A stretch of DNA of 64,000 bases, taken from Hevea brasiliensis (lineage: Eukaryota > Streptophyta > Magnoliopsida > Malpighiales > Euphorbiaceae). How positions within the stretch are numbered: the first letter of the stretch is position 1; the number at the start of each line of letters is the position of its first letter. The notes beneath the pieces are model-generated. The model saw nothing but the letters and a program-made list of their open reading frames with translations. It made no database searches and had not been told where the DNA came from. The stretch is from NCBI RefSeq assembly GCF_030052815.1, contig NC_079504.1, positions 42,180,320 through 42,244,319 on the forward strand, in the 5' to 3' direction. Positions 9,102-21,322 of the stretch are shown here, one piece after another. The position numbers were made by a program, and so were the translations under genes.

Positions 9102-12100
9102 TGTAACGCCCTCACCGTAGGTAGTCCGTATATTCTACTGTTCCGACGACTAATGTCTGTTCGGATAGCCGGAATGTCTAGAACTACACTTAAACTATAG
9201 TGAGGAGGCATAAATTGATGAAATAAATGTTAATAAAATATAGGAAAAATGTAGAGAAAAATAAATTAAAATTTAGAGAATTTATAAATTGATACAAAAA
9301 TAATAAAAATAACCCAATATGTACTACTAAGGGCATTTTGGTCATTTCCCCCCCAAGGTGAATTTTGACCTAAATGTCAAATTAAAAATTTAGAAAATTA
9401 AAATAATTAGTGTGAATTAAAACTTTATAAATTGAAATAGAAAAAAAGAAGAAGAAAAGAAAAGAAAGGAAAAGAAAAGAAAAGCTTATGAAAATTTAAA
9501 ACAAATTAAGTACACATATAAATATATAAATATAAAGCATAAGAAACAAAACTCACCAACTAAAGTCATCTTCTCCACCTCTTCCCTCTCTCTTTGCCGT
9601 CCACCCTAGTCCCCATTTCCCTCCATTTTTGTCAAGCTTTCAAGCTTGATTTCCCAAGCTTTCACACAGCAAAACCCATAGTCCCCTTCATTAAAAATCC
9701 TCCCCACACCCTAAGGAAGCTATAGATACCCATAAAGAGGAGAAAAGTTGAAGTTTAGGAAGCTTGAAGTTGGGTCACCACAAAGGTTAGTGCTTTAAAT
9801 TTTAAATCTCTTCTTTAAGCATGAATATCATGCTAAATCAAGTGAAAATTTGCATGAAAATGAAAAGAAATTTTAAAGGAAAGAACCCTTGATTTTTAGC
9901 AGCCATGGAACTTCAGGTTTGTTGCTATTAAGTGATGAAAAAAGGTTCCATGAGAATATATGATGAGTTGAAATGGTTGGGAGTTTGATTGTATAGTGTT
10001 TATGTAAATTTGAAACTTTGAAAACTAGGGTTTGTGTAAATGTTGAGGAATTTGTGTAAAATGTTGAAATTAACCTATTGAGTTGAGATTGTTGCTTATA
10101 AAAGTGTATTGCATGCAAATTAAAGGAAGAAAGTTAAAGGAATTGAGATATTGGGAGTATTCAATTTTCTGCAGGTTTGGACTCAATGAGTCCAGTGGGT
10201 TTATTGACCCATAACTAAAAATGTGTGACTCCAATTGGTATAAGGCCAATTGAAGGTGAAAATAGACTCAAAATAGCCCATTTTTCATGTAGACACCATT
10301 CCCAAATTTTGTCAAAATCAAGACCAATTCTCTGCCCAAACCTGGATGACAACACACTAAAAACCCAGAAAATGACCAAATAAATAGTACGTGTTCATTT
10401 GTTCATAACTCTCTCTATACTGGTCCAAATGACCTAAAATTTACATCAATGGAAAGCTTAGATATAGGGCTACACTTTTTATTCAGAGCACTTAACCCAG
10501 TTTTGCCTTTAACCAAGTCAAATTGTTAGCACAAGTTGGGTCACTAAAACTGCTAACCCAGAAATTGACCAAAACACTGTTCCTTTGGTATGCTTGACCA
10601 ATTTTGGAAAAAATGCCATAATTTGGTTTCCAAAGTTGCAAACTGAGTAAAACCAGTGCCAAAAGTTTTATAAGACATAGTTCAACAATTTTTATGTGTT
10701 GACCAAGCTCCAAAACCCATTGCATCCTAGGGAAAATATTAGCCAAAGTTAGTCATTGAAATATGGACAATGTTAAGTTGAACCCAGAATGCCATTTGAT
10801 ACCCGTGTGTTCATTTGGCCATAACTCCCACTAGGAAATTTCATTTGAGATGTGCCAATATGATCTGGAAACATGATACTTATGGCTACAACATTGATTT
10901 AGACACCCGCCAAATTCTAAGTGTAAAGACCTTGAAAAGATGGTCAAACATACTGCCCTAAAGTCTAACTATTGCCTTTATAGGATTAAGAGTCTACGTC
11001 AATACATTGACCATAACTCACTATACCAAGCTTGAAAAATTATGAAATTGTACCTAGGAGTCTCTGAGACATAGAGGAACATATCTTGTGAAGGAACCTA
11101 AGTCTAAAAATGACCATAAAATGATCAAATGACTAGTCAAAGTTTATTGACCAAGAATTACCAATTCTGGGCAGTTTAGAAACAAATGGACAAGTTATGT
11201 TATTTTGACCATAACTTGAGTTCTATAACCCCAAATTGAGTGATTCAAAAACTAAAATTCAAGTTTAAACATAAAGGAGCAATTGTTATGAAGGAAGTGT
11301 GACCAAATAGACATCCTAACCTAGCCAAATTCTTAGATAAAGTTAATACATCAAAATGAACCTAAAGAAAGGTTCATGGAAGAATGCTATACGTGCTAAT
11401 TAAAATACTCATAAGGCTAATTAAATATTAAAAATGATATGAATATGTAAATTAGGACAAATGTTCTATTAATATGAAATTAAGGGTATCACTGAACAAT
11501 ACCAGAAAATAGTGACAACGAATAGTACTAAAATAATTAAAATCATGCTTAATTGCCCATAGTATACCTAGACTTATTTATTTAGTTTGGATAAATTGGT
11601 ATACCAATTAGGGACTACAGATAGCATTACTGCCTGTAAGAATAATCATTAATAGATAAAATCTGTCTGATATGATTGTTCTACAGGCCTCATGCCTGCC
11701 CGTTGGCCACTGTGCCTAATATTATATCTGGCTTAAATGTCTACCCGTAGGCTTCATGCGTGACATGATCGATGTATACTGGATAGACATTTGGCTGTCT
11801 AATCAGTATACTCCCTTGCATCTAGCTTTTATAATTTGTTATAGGTTTCTTGGGCACTGATAAAAATTAACTAAGACTTAAAATACAATAAGTAAACATA
11901 AAAGATCTCAATAATGTTAATTATTTCCAAAGTGCAATAAAATTTTAAAAGACCAAGAAATTATGATTTTCAACTATTAATTCAATTGTTTAATTATTGT
12001 TATTATAAATTATGCACCACTAAGCATTATGCCTAGCGCGTTAGTTTTCCATCGCGTAGGTACTGATGATCAGTCCCAGCAGCCGCAGCAGCAGTGCCCC

Positions 12101-12637
12101 GACAAATCTCTGACCAGATCTGCCACCGTCCAAAGTCACCTCACCAGTCTTTTTGTATTTTAGTAGGGCCTATGTATAGACTAGTATTTTGGTTCATTAT
12201 GTCTAATCATATTGTAATTACTAGTTATGATGTGTTCCATTTTGGACTTGTAATTAAACTTTGAGATTAAAAATGAAAACTTGTAATTTATTATCTATGA
12301 ATTTCCATATAAATGCAATAGATGATATTTCATTTTGAGATCTCATAAATATTGTAAATGATATGATATAATAGAATATGATATGGAAATATGTAAAATG
12401 AATATGAACATGTTAACAGTGATTAGTGGAACCCGCCAGACGCTAATAAAACAGAGGAGGCTCTATCCGGGTCTCCACAGAAATAAGTTATATATAAAAA
12501 AAAAATCTACATATGAATTGCCTATTTTAAATGATGTTAAAATTTACAATGGATATGATAAGGCATGATAAGGTGCTTCGGCACCGAATGTGGCACTTCT
12601 TGCTTGGCTATATAGTAGATGGGTAAGGGGCATCACA
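9102..12637 (+). repeat. 5' LTR of G2 (family A)
   Basis: This 3.54 kb LTR begins TGTAACGCCC and ends GGCATCACA immediately before the primer site. Internal landmarks match the G1 LTR: TGGACTCAATGAGTCCA palindrome at 10178-10194, CATAACT-type anchors at 10404, 10617, 10820, 11012 and 11210, and hairpins at 12020-12036 and 12037-12056. The palindrome with 12-bp arms is decayed here (GACCAAATAAAT at about 10375). It lacks the 5S-like block. Confidence 0.9.
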
Positions 12638-12642
12638 TTTAG

Positions 12643-12654
12643 TGGTATTAGAGC
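12643..12654 (+). other. Primer binding site, tRNA-iMet type (G2)
   Basis: TGGTATTAGAGC begins five bases after the LTR end. It differs by one base from TGGTATCAGAGC, the complement of the plant initiator tRNA-Met 3' end used by many plant retrotransposons. Confidence 0.8.
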
Positions 12655-12779
12655 AGAGGTTTAGGCAGTTCTAGACCTAAATAGTTAGAAATAGATAGAG
12701 TGCATCACATGCATGGGCCTTTAAATAGAGTTGAGGTGACACTAATGCAGATCTGTTCTTTGTCTATTTTATAGGATCG

Positions 12780-13940
12780 ATGACATCTGATCCTTCAGTG
12801 CACGGACCTACAGGATCGATAGAGGAGGAGGTAGAGAGTCACGCACCCACACTTGCTCCTAGGGGGGGGGGGCGAAGTAGTAGTAGAGCGGAGTCATCCC
12901 GAGGTACTGTGAGTAGGGCACAGTAGGCCTTCTATGAATAGATGATAACTGCTCCGTCAGGTCACTAGAGCTATTCCTCAGCCTCAACCATAGCCACCCC
13001 CACCTCCATAGCCACAGCCACCACCACCACCACCTCTACAACCACCACAGCCCCCACAGCCTCAACCTATATACAAATCCCCACTAGAGAGACTGCAAAA
13101 GTATGGGGCAGTTGACTTCAGGGGTAAGAGGGATGATGATCCAACAGCAGCAGCAGAGTATTGGCTGGAAAGGACAGAGAGGGTCTTGCAGCAGGTCCAC
13201 TGCACCCCAGAGCTGCAGTTGGAGTGCTCTTTATCACTGCTATAGGAGGATGCTTAATGATGGTGGGTGACAGTATTGAGAGCAGTGTAGCCTGCACCTA
13301 TCACATGGGAGTTCTTTCTGGCTGAATTCAGAAAGAAATACATCAGCCATTTGTGCTTGGGGCCAGAAGGAGAGAATTCATGACACTGAGGCAGAGGCAG
13401 CTTACAGTCTCCAAATATGAGTAGGAATACGAGAGACTTAGGGGATATGCATCAGAGTTGATGCCCATAAAAAATGCTAAATGCAGAAGATTTGAGGACA
13501 GATTAAATGATAATATTAGAATGATAGTGACATCTCATCACTTCACAGACTTCTCCCAGTTGATAGCATCACCCCTGGATGTGGAGAGATTCAGAGATGA
13601 GGAGCAGTCCAAGAGGGACAAGCAGCGTAAGAGAGGTTCTAGACAGGGCCAGTTTAGTGCACCAGCTACTGGTAGTAAGAAGCCCAAGGGTTCACAGGGC
13701 CAGACATAAGGCCAAAGGGGCCAGTCTGGAGTATCTATAGCTAGTTCCTAGGGTACAGTAACAAGGCAACCAATTCCAATGCCAGAATATACCCACTGTA
13801 GTAGGAGACACAAAGGGGAGTGTCGACTGTTGACTGGGGGATGTTTTAGATGTGGATTTACGGATCATTTCTTACGAAGTTGTCCACAGAGGAGTGCTCC
13901 CACTGCTTTACCACCGACTGAGAGGTCTACCCCAACAGTG
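12780..13940 (+). pseudogene. Tekay gag remnant (G2)
   Basis: Gag starts at an ATG reading MTSDPSVHGPTGSIEEEVES. A proline-rich CCA/CCT stretch (about 12975-13060) precedes the capsid region (PLERLQKYGAVDFRGKRDDD at about 13080-13140, then AAEYWLERTERVL). The capsid region is broken by several stops and frameshifts. Capsid sequence continues in the 13458-13709 frame. A CCHC zinc knuckle, CFRCGFTDHFLRSC, is intact at about 13840-13885 and would bind element RNA. The stops preclude a full-length product. A composite copy at 22435-23505 has closely similar sequence. Confidence 0.82.
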
Positions 13941-14216
13941 TAGAGGGGTAGAAGACCTGTGAGACCTGAGACAGCTGGTACATCACAGAGGGCTTTCGAG
14001 GCTATAGAACGACTTGAGACTAGAGTAGCACCCCGTGTATACGCTATGGCTCAGGAGGAGCCAGATTCGGTAGATATTATTAGAGGTACATTTTCTATTT
14101 ATAATACCTTTAAATATGTATTGATAGACCCTAATTATATTCACCCCTATATATATATATATGCATTGTACCTCCTGTTGAAAAAGAATATTGATAGATG
14201 GGTTAGAAAATGACAT
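13941..14216 (+). pseudogene. Tekay protease remnant (G2)
   Basis: The frame reads RVYAMAQEEPDSVDIIRGTF and then VLIDPNYIHPYI where an active protease has a D-S-G-S-T-H motif. The catalytic Asp remains, but the Ser-Gly that must follow it is lost. A short AT run at about 14147-14162 adds repeated Ile-Tyr residues and shifts the alignment. The domain stops soon after a decayed TNPLGH match. Confidence 0.75.
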
Positions 14217-14636
14217 ACTTGTTACTAACCCTTTAGGCCATAAGATGATGGCAGATTATCAATCGAAAAGGATCATATTAAAGATAATGGATGGAAATAA
14301 GAACAAGACTGTATATGAGATAAAAGAAGATAGGTGTAGAATTGATTGAGGATAAATATAGGAAAAATCTGATCTATTGGGATATACCATGGTAACTACG
14401 TAATGTTCTCGATATTTGTACTGTAAGCTGCAGATTACAGTACCGAATTGGGACTATTGTGTAGAGCTACGTATTTCTGATAGTAAATCGAGATGAGGAT
14501 AAGATTGTAGAGCTAGGTCTAGTAAGACAGACTAAAGAAAAAGTGAAGTATTATAACACGAAAAAGTGGAGAGACAAGGAAATAGCAGTTTCTCGATTGT
14601 TTACATCGAGTAAATTTCGAGGACGAAATTTTATTT
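14217..14636 (+). other. Scrambled pol remnant of G2
   Basis: Only short islands of Tekay coding remain here, such as LVTNPLGH-like sequence near 14220-14245 and VRQTKEKVK near 14525-14550, which matches the tail of integrase. Between them, RT, RNase H and the integrase core are absent. No open frame or new gene is seen. Confidence 0.6.
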
Positions 14637-14648
14637 AGAGGGGAAGAA
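14637..14648 (+). other. Polypurine tract (G2)
   Basis: AGAGGGGAAGAA is identical to the G1 tract and directly precedes the 3' LTR. Confidence 0.8.
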
Positions 14649-14649
14649 T

Positions 14650-17600
14650 TGTAACGCTCTCACCGTAGGTAGTCCGTACATTCTACTATTCTAAAGACTA
14701 ATGTCTATTCGGACAGCCAGAATGTCTAGAAGCACACTTAAACTATAGTGAAAGGCATAAATTGATAAAATAAATGTTAAGAAAATATAGAAAAAATGTA
14801 GAGAAAAATAAATTAAATTTAGAGAATTTATAAATTGGTACAAAAATAATAAAAATAACCTAACATGCACTACTAAGGGCATTTTGATCATTTCCGCCCT
14901 CCCCGCCCCCCCCCCCCCTCCCCCCCTGAGGTGAATTTTGACCTAAATGTCAAATTAAAAATTTAGAGAATTAAAATAATTAGTTTGAATTAAAACTTTA
15001 TAAATTGAATTAGAAAAGAAAGAAGAAGAAAAGAAAAGAAAAGAAAAGAAAAGCTTATGAAAATTTAAAACAATTTAAGTACACATATAAATATATAAAT
15101 ATAAAGCATAAGAGATAAAACTCACCAACTAAAGTCATCTTCTCCATCTCTTCCCTCTTTCTTTGCCGTCCACCCTAGTCCCCATTTCCCTCCATTTTTG
15201 TCAAGCTTTCAAGCTTGATTTCCCAAGCTTTCACACACCAAAACCCATAGTCCCCTTCATTAAAAATCCTCTCCACACCCTAAGGAAGCTATAAATACCC
15301 ATAAAGAGGGGAAAAGTTGAAGTTTAGGAAGCTTGAAGTTGGGTCACCACAAAGGTTAGTGCCTTAAATTTTAAATCTCTTCTTTAAGCATGAATATCAT
15401 GCTAAATCAAGTGAAAATTTGTATGAAATTAAAAAGAAAATTTGAAGGAAAGAACCCTTGATTTTTGGCAGCCATGGAACTTGAGGTTTGTTGCTTTTAA
15501 GTGATAAGAAAAGGTTCCATGAGAATGTGTGATGAGTTGAAATGGTTGGGAGTTTGATTATGTAGTGTTTCTGTAAAATTGAAACTTTGAAAACTAGGGT
15601 TTGTGTAAATGTTGAGGACTTTGTGTAAAATGTTGAAATTGACCTATTGAGTTGAGATTGTTGCTTATAAAAGTGTATTGCATGCAAATTAGAGTAAGAA
15701 AGTTGAAGAAATTGAGATATTGGGAGTGTTCAATTTTTTGCAGGTTTGGACTCAATGAGTCCAATGGGTTATTGACCCATAACTAAAAATGTGTTACTCC
15801 AATTGGTATGAGGCCAATTGGAGGTGAAAATAGACTCAAAATAGCCCATTTTTCATTGAGTCATCATACCTAAATTTTGTCAAAATCATGACCAATTCTC
15901 TGCTCAAACCCGGATAACCAAACACTAAAACCCAGAAAATGACCAAATAAATAATATGTTTTCATTTGGTCATAACTCTCTCTATACTGGTCCAAATGAC
16001 TTAAAATTTACATCAATGGAAAGCTTAGACATAGGGCTACACTTTTCATGAAGACCACTTGATCCAGTTTTGCCTTTAACCAAGTCAAATTGTTAGCACA
16101 AGTTGGGTCACTAAAACTGCCAACCCAGAAATTGACCAAAACACTGTTCCTTTGGTATGCTTGACCAGTTTTGGAAAAAATGCCATAACTTGGTCTCCAA
16201 ATTTACAAACTGAGTGAAACTAGTGCCAAAAGTTTTATAAGACATAGCTCAACAATTTTTATTTTTTGACTAAGCTCCAAAACCCATTGCATCCTAGGGA
16301 AAATATTAGCCAAAGTTAGGAATTGAAATCTGAAAAATGTTAAGTTGAACCCAGAATGCCATTTGATACCCGTGTGTTCATTTGGCCATAACTCCCACTA
16401 GAAAATTTCATTTGAGATGTGCCAATATGATCTAGAAATTTGATACTTAGGGTTACAACATTGATTTAGACGCCCTTGCCAAATTCTAAGTGTAAAAACC
16501 CTAAAAAGAGGGTCAAACATACTGCCCTGAAGTCTAACTATTGCCTTTATAGGATTAAGAGTCCAGGTTAATACATTGACCATAACTCACTATACCATGC
16601 TTGAAAAAATATGAAATTGTACTTGGGAGTCCCTGAGACATAGAGGAACATATCTTGTGAAGGAACCTAAGTCTAAAAATGACTATAAAATGATCAAATG
16701 ACTGGTAAAATTTTATTGACCAGGAATTGCCAATTCTAGACAGTTTAGAAGCAAATGGACCAGTTATGGTATTTTGACCATAACTTGAGTTCTATAACCC
16801 CAAATTGTGTGATTCAAAAACTGAAATTCAAGTTTAAACATAGAGGAACAATTGTTATGAAGGAAGTGTGACCAAATAGACATCCTAACCTAGCCAAATT
16901 CTTAGATAAACTTAATACATCAAAATGAACCTAAAGAAAGGTTCATGGAAGAATGCTATACGTGCTAATTAAAATACTCATAAGGCTAATTAAATATTAA
17001 AAATGATATGAATATGTAAAATGGGACTAATGTCCTATTAATATGAAATTAAGGGTATCACTGAACAGTACCAAAAAATAGTGACAGCGAATAGTACTAA
17101 AATAATTAAAATCATGCTTAATTGCCCATAGTATACCTAGACTTATTTATTTTGTTTGGATAAATTGGTATACCAATTAGGGACTACAGATAGCAGTACT
17201 GCCCATAAAAATTATCATTAACAGATAAAATCTGTCTGATATGATTGTTCTATAGGCCTTATGCCTACTCGTTGGCCACTGTGCCTAATATTATATCTGG
17301 CTTAAATACCTACCTGCATGCTTCATGCCTGACATGACCGACGTATACTAGATAAACATGTGGTTGTCTAATTAGTATACTCCCGTGCATCCAGTTTTTA
17401 TAATTTGTTATAGGTTTCTTGGGCACTGATAAAAATTAACTAAGACTTAAAATACAATAAGTAAACATAAAAGATCCCGATAATATTAATTGTTTCCAAA
17501 GTGCAATAAAATTTTAAAAGACTAAGAAATTATGATTTGCAACTATTAATTCAATTGTTTAATTATTGTTATTATAAATTATGCACCACTAAGCGTTATG

Positions 17601-18220
17601 CTTAGCGCGTTGGTTTTCTATTGCGTAGGTACTGATGGTCAGTCCCAGCAGCTGCAGCAGCAGCACCAGTAGTGTCTTGACAAAACTCTGACTAGATCTG
17701 CTATTGTCCAGAGTCACCTCACCAATCTTTTTGTATTTTGGTAGGGCCCATGTATAGACTAGTATTTTGGTTTATTATGTCTAATCATAATGTAATTACT
17801 AGTTATGATGTGTTCCATTTTGGACTTGTAATTAAACTTTGAGATTAAAAATGAAAACTTGTAATTTTTTATCTATGAATTTCCATATGAATGCGATAGA
17901 TGATACTTCATTTTGAGATCTCATAAATATTGTAAATGATATGATATAATAGAATATGATATGGAAATATGTAAAATGAATATGAACATGTTAATAGGTG
18001 ATTAGTGGAACCCGCCAGACACTAATAAAACAGAGGAGGCTCTGTCCGGGTCTCCACAGAAATAAGTATATATATAAAAAAAAAAAATTCTACATATGAA
18101 TTGCCTATTTTAAATGATGTTAAAATTTACAATGGATATGATAAGGCATGATAGGGTGCTCCAGCACCGAATGTGACACTTCTTGCTTGGTTATACAGTA
18201 GACGAGTAAGGGGCGTCACA
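14650..18220 (+). repeat. 3' LTR of G2 (family A)
   Basis: This 3.57 kb partner of the 9102-12637 LTR runs from TGTAACGCTC to GGCGTCACA. Its anchors are at 15971, 16184, 16387, 16581 and 16779, and its hairpins at 17589-17605 and 17606-17625. A C-rich tract at about 14895-14931 is much longer than the short C run at the same place in the 5' LTR. Confidence 0.9.
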
Positions 18221-18615
18221 ACCAATAAAGTTGTTAATTACTAGTTGAAATCTTAAGCGAAAGCGAAAGATACAGCTTGAGTGGTGATGGATTTGGAAAG
18301 AGGACTTATTTAGCATCATAAATTAGAGGTCCTATGGGAAGTTCTAAGATATATGGATGCGGTTAAACCAATGTAGAACAACAATAACCAGTAAAGTAGT
18401 TAATTAGTAATTGAAATCTTAAGTGAGAGTGAATGCAGGAACGGATCGAGGCATATCCAATTGCTTTGATTGGAATTATCTAAAAGATATCTTATATATT
18501 ATATCAAATTATATATTATATAAAAAGGCGTACAATCAAAACCCCTCCCCTCCTCTCCTTTATAATTATGTATATGTATATGCTAATATGATATAATATA
18601 TATTGTGCTTGGCCC

Positions 18616-18617
<2 letters not shown>

Positions 18618-18656
<39 letters not shown>
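18618..18656. repeat. (AT)n microsatellite
   Basis: An AT dinucleotide run lies inside the first 1.02 kb unit; a shorter run occupies the matching place in the second unit at about 19651-19669. Confidence 0.95.
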
Positions 18657-18662
<6 letters not shown>

Positions 18663-18663
<1 letters not shown>

Positions 18664-18725
18664 TGACTTTATAATAATAATAATAATAATAATTATTATT
18701 ATTATTATTATTATTATTAAGTCAA
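18663..18725. repeat. Palindromic (ATA)n/(TTA)n microsatellite
   Basis: A TAA run is followed directly by a TTA run, and the whole is bracketed by TTGACTT and AAGTCAA. The result is a near-perfect palindrome of about 63 bases that could form a cruciform. Confidence 0.85.
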
Positions 18726-19674
18726 CATCTATTTGTAATACTTTAAAATTAAACATATTAAAAATAAAGATATAAAAAAGAAAAGAAAATAGGACATGAC
18801 AAGGAATAAAAAATAGTGCTTAAATGATAAATGTTTAAAAATTTTGTGAAGATTTTTGTACTCTTTAATTTCTATCTGTTGTTTTGACATAGTTAAAGAA
18901 TGAATTGCTTGACAATTAAGTTTTGGTCTCTCTTTACTTGATTTATTTATTGACCCATGCTCTTTTATCCATCTTTAGATATTCTTCAAATTGTAAATTG
19001 AATTATAAAATTATAATAATTAAGTACTTAAATAAATATTTAAAAATTAATAATTAAATGCATAAAAATAAGTTATTTTTTTAATAATATATTATTATTG
19101 GGGTAGGTTTGAGGGATTCAAGATGGGAAGGCCTTCTCCCCATTACTGACTTATGAATATTGGAATCAGGACGAGGTTTAGAAAAATTAATCGAATATAT
19201 AGTGAATTGAATTGCAGTTAAAAACATTTGTCATACTTAATTTCCAACACCTCCCCCTCCCCCGTCCACCCTTGACTTAAAGATACAGCTTAAGTAGTTA
19301 TGGATTTGAAATGATGGATTTGAAAAGAGGACTTATTTAGCATCATAAAATTAGAGATCCTCAAGGAAGTTTCAAGATATATGGATGCGATTAAACCAAT
19401 ATAGAACAACTGTAACCAATAAAGTTGTTAATTAGCAGTTGAAATCTTAAGTGAGAGTGAAGGAAGGAATGGACCGAGATATATCCAAATTGCTTCGATT
19501 TGAATTATTTAAAAGATTTCTTATATTAAATTATACTTATATATTATATCAAATTATATATTATAAAAAAATATACGGTAAATCCTACCCCTTTCTAATT
19601 AGGTATATGTATATGCTAATATAATATCGTATATATTGTTCTTGGCCCCTCATATATATATATATATAGACTCT

Positions 19675-19677
<3 letters not shown>

Positions 19678-19752
<75 letters not shown>
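19678..19752. repeat. Compound (CAA)n(TAA)n microsatellite
   Basis: An AAC/CAA run changes into an AAT/TAA run. It occupies the place in the second 1.02 kb unit where the first has the palindromic ATA/TTA run. Confidence 0.95.
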
Positions 19753-19756
<4 letters not shown>

Positions 19757-20410
19757 GTTAATTATTATAATGTGAATATCTATTTAGAATATATATTCTA
19801 AAAGTAAAAATATTAAAAATAAAGATCTAAAAAAGAAAAAGACAATTAATTGGAAATGACAAAAAAAAAAGCTTAAATGATAATTTTTAAAAAATAAAAA
19901 TTGTGTAAATTTATGTATTCTTTAATTTCTGTCTTTTATTTTGACATAGCTAAAGAATGGATTGCTTGATAATTAAGTTTTGGTCACTTTTTACTTGATT
20001 TGTTTATTGACCCATGCTCTTTGATCTCTCTTTACATATTCTTCTCGAACTGCAAATTGAATTCTAAAATTATAATATTTAAGTACTTAAATATATGTTT
20101 TAAAAAAATAATTAAATGCATAAAAATAAGTTAATTTTTAAATAATAATAATATATTATTATCGGGCTAGATTTGAGGGATTCAAAATGGGAAGACATTC
20201 CTAAATTAGAGAAATTTTTAAGATATATTGATGCGATTAAATCAAAATGGAATAATAGTGACCAGTAAAGTTATTAATTAGAGGTCAAAGTCTTAAGCAA
20301 AAGTGAAAGATACTGCTTAAACGGTGATAGATTTGGAGAGAGTACTTATTTAGCATCATAAATTAGAGGTCATATAGAAAGTTTTAAGATATATGGATGC
20401 GATTAAGTCA

Positions 20411-20816
20411 TTTTTTTAGTAATATTTGGGCAGCAAGACTTGATAAAGTGAGATATTTTTGCTGAAATTAAAGCATCAATAGATTATATTGCCAAAAAAA
20501 AAAAGTTCAAACAGTTTCAAAAATTCACGTTTAGGTGGGAAACAATTTTGGAGTTACCTCAACAAGGATGGTAAATAAGTTTTTGGGAAAATTTCCTAAA
20601 GTTCCCCAACCTATAAACATGTTTTCAATATTATAATTTTTATAATGTTCTTCTTATTATTTTAAAGAAACTTTATTGAGATAATTTTTTGTATAACTTA
20701 TAATTTATGTATAATATTTAAATTAAAATATTAATTTAATTAATTTATATATAAAAATATTTATTTATTTAAAATAATTACACTTTTAATTAAATTATGT
20801 TATTTGAATTAAAAGA

Positions 20817-20873
<57 letters not shown>

Positions 20874-21322
20874 GATTTCAGTCAAATCCAAGATAAATAT
20901 AAAGATTTAAAAGAACAACATTAACAATGTTATTAGAAATTTTAATTCAACTTAATAAAAGTTTTTTTTTTTAGTGGATACTCATCTCCATTTTAAATTA
21001 AAAAATTATATATTTTTTTATTATCCAAACAAGACATTTTCAAATTTATAAATTTCAAATTCTAAATTTTAGATCCAATATCTAAAATCTAAAATTAAAA
21101 TCTAAATCCATAAATCCAAACGCAAGCTAACTTCTTTTTCCACCTTTTTTTCAAAATTGATAAAGTTTGACATGAAATTTGACATTGACTTGAGTTTGAA
21201 TTGCATATCGAAAGAAAAAGTGAGTAGGAAAAAACCCAATCAGGTATGATCTGAACACTTGACAAAAGTGAACATTGGATGAAGACTGTGTGTAGGAAAA
21301 TAGCTAAGGAAGTACGTGAAGA
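20411..21322. other. AT-rich spacer, no gene seen
   Basis: Contains an (AT)n run at 20819-20870 and low-complexity AT-rich DNA. Near its end, GAGTTTGAATTGCATATC (21192-21209) is repeated at 24912-24929, and one copy of a degenerate ~42-base unit follows at about 21262-21305. No coding signal or RNA gene was recognised. Confidence 0.5.

Larger units (their letters stand above)
9102..18220 (+). mobile_element. Element G2: two-LTR Tekay-family element with most of pol deleted
   Basis: The structure is 5' LTR (9102-12637), tRNA-iMet-type primer site, broken gag, protease scrap, about 420 bases of scrambled pol remnants, polypurine tract, and 3' LTR (14650-18220). RT, RNase H and nearly all of integrase are gone, so it could only have moved with proteins from another element. 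Flanking pentamers are ACTAA (9097-9101) and ACCAA (18221-18225), a 4/5 match consistent with an old 5-bp target duplication. Confidence 0.88.
18226..20410. repeat. Tandem array of a ~1.02 kb unit (two copies plus part of a third)
   Basis: The phrase GATACAGCTT (GATACTGCTT in the third) recurs at about 18269, 19282 and 20309, giving steps of 1013 and 1027 bases. Shared order in each unit: AAATCTTAAG, GACTTATTTAGCATCATAAA, ATATATGGATGCG, AT/TAA microsatellites, TGACATAG-TAAAGAATG, TTGACCCATGCTCTTT, GAGGGATTCAA. The third copy ends after GATGCGATTAAG. No protein-coding frame was recognised. This may be a duplicated unclassified transposon or gene-flank segment. Unit borders are approximate. Confidence 0.75.

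Noticed and set aside
12643..12654. tRNA gene fragments (TGGTATCAGAGC and relatives at several sites)
   Set aside because: These are primer binding sites complementary to a tRNA 3' end, each next to an LTR; no cloverleaf.
14045..14216. A new membrane peptide rich in Ile and Tyr
   Set aside because: The hydrophobic run comes from an AT microsatellite inside decayed Tekay protease.
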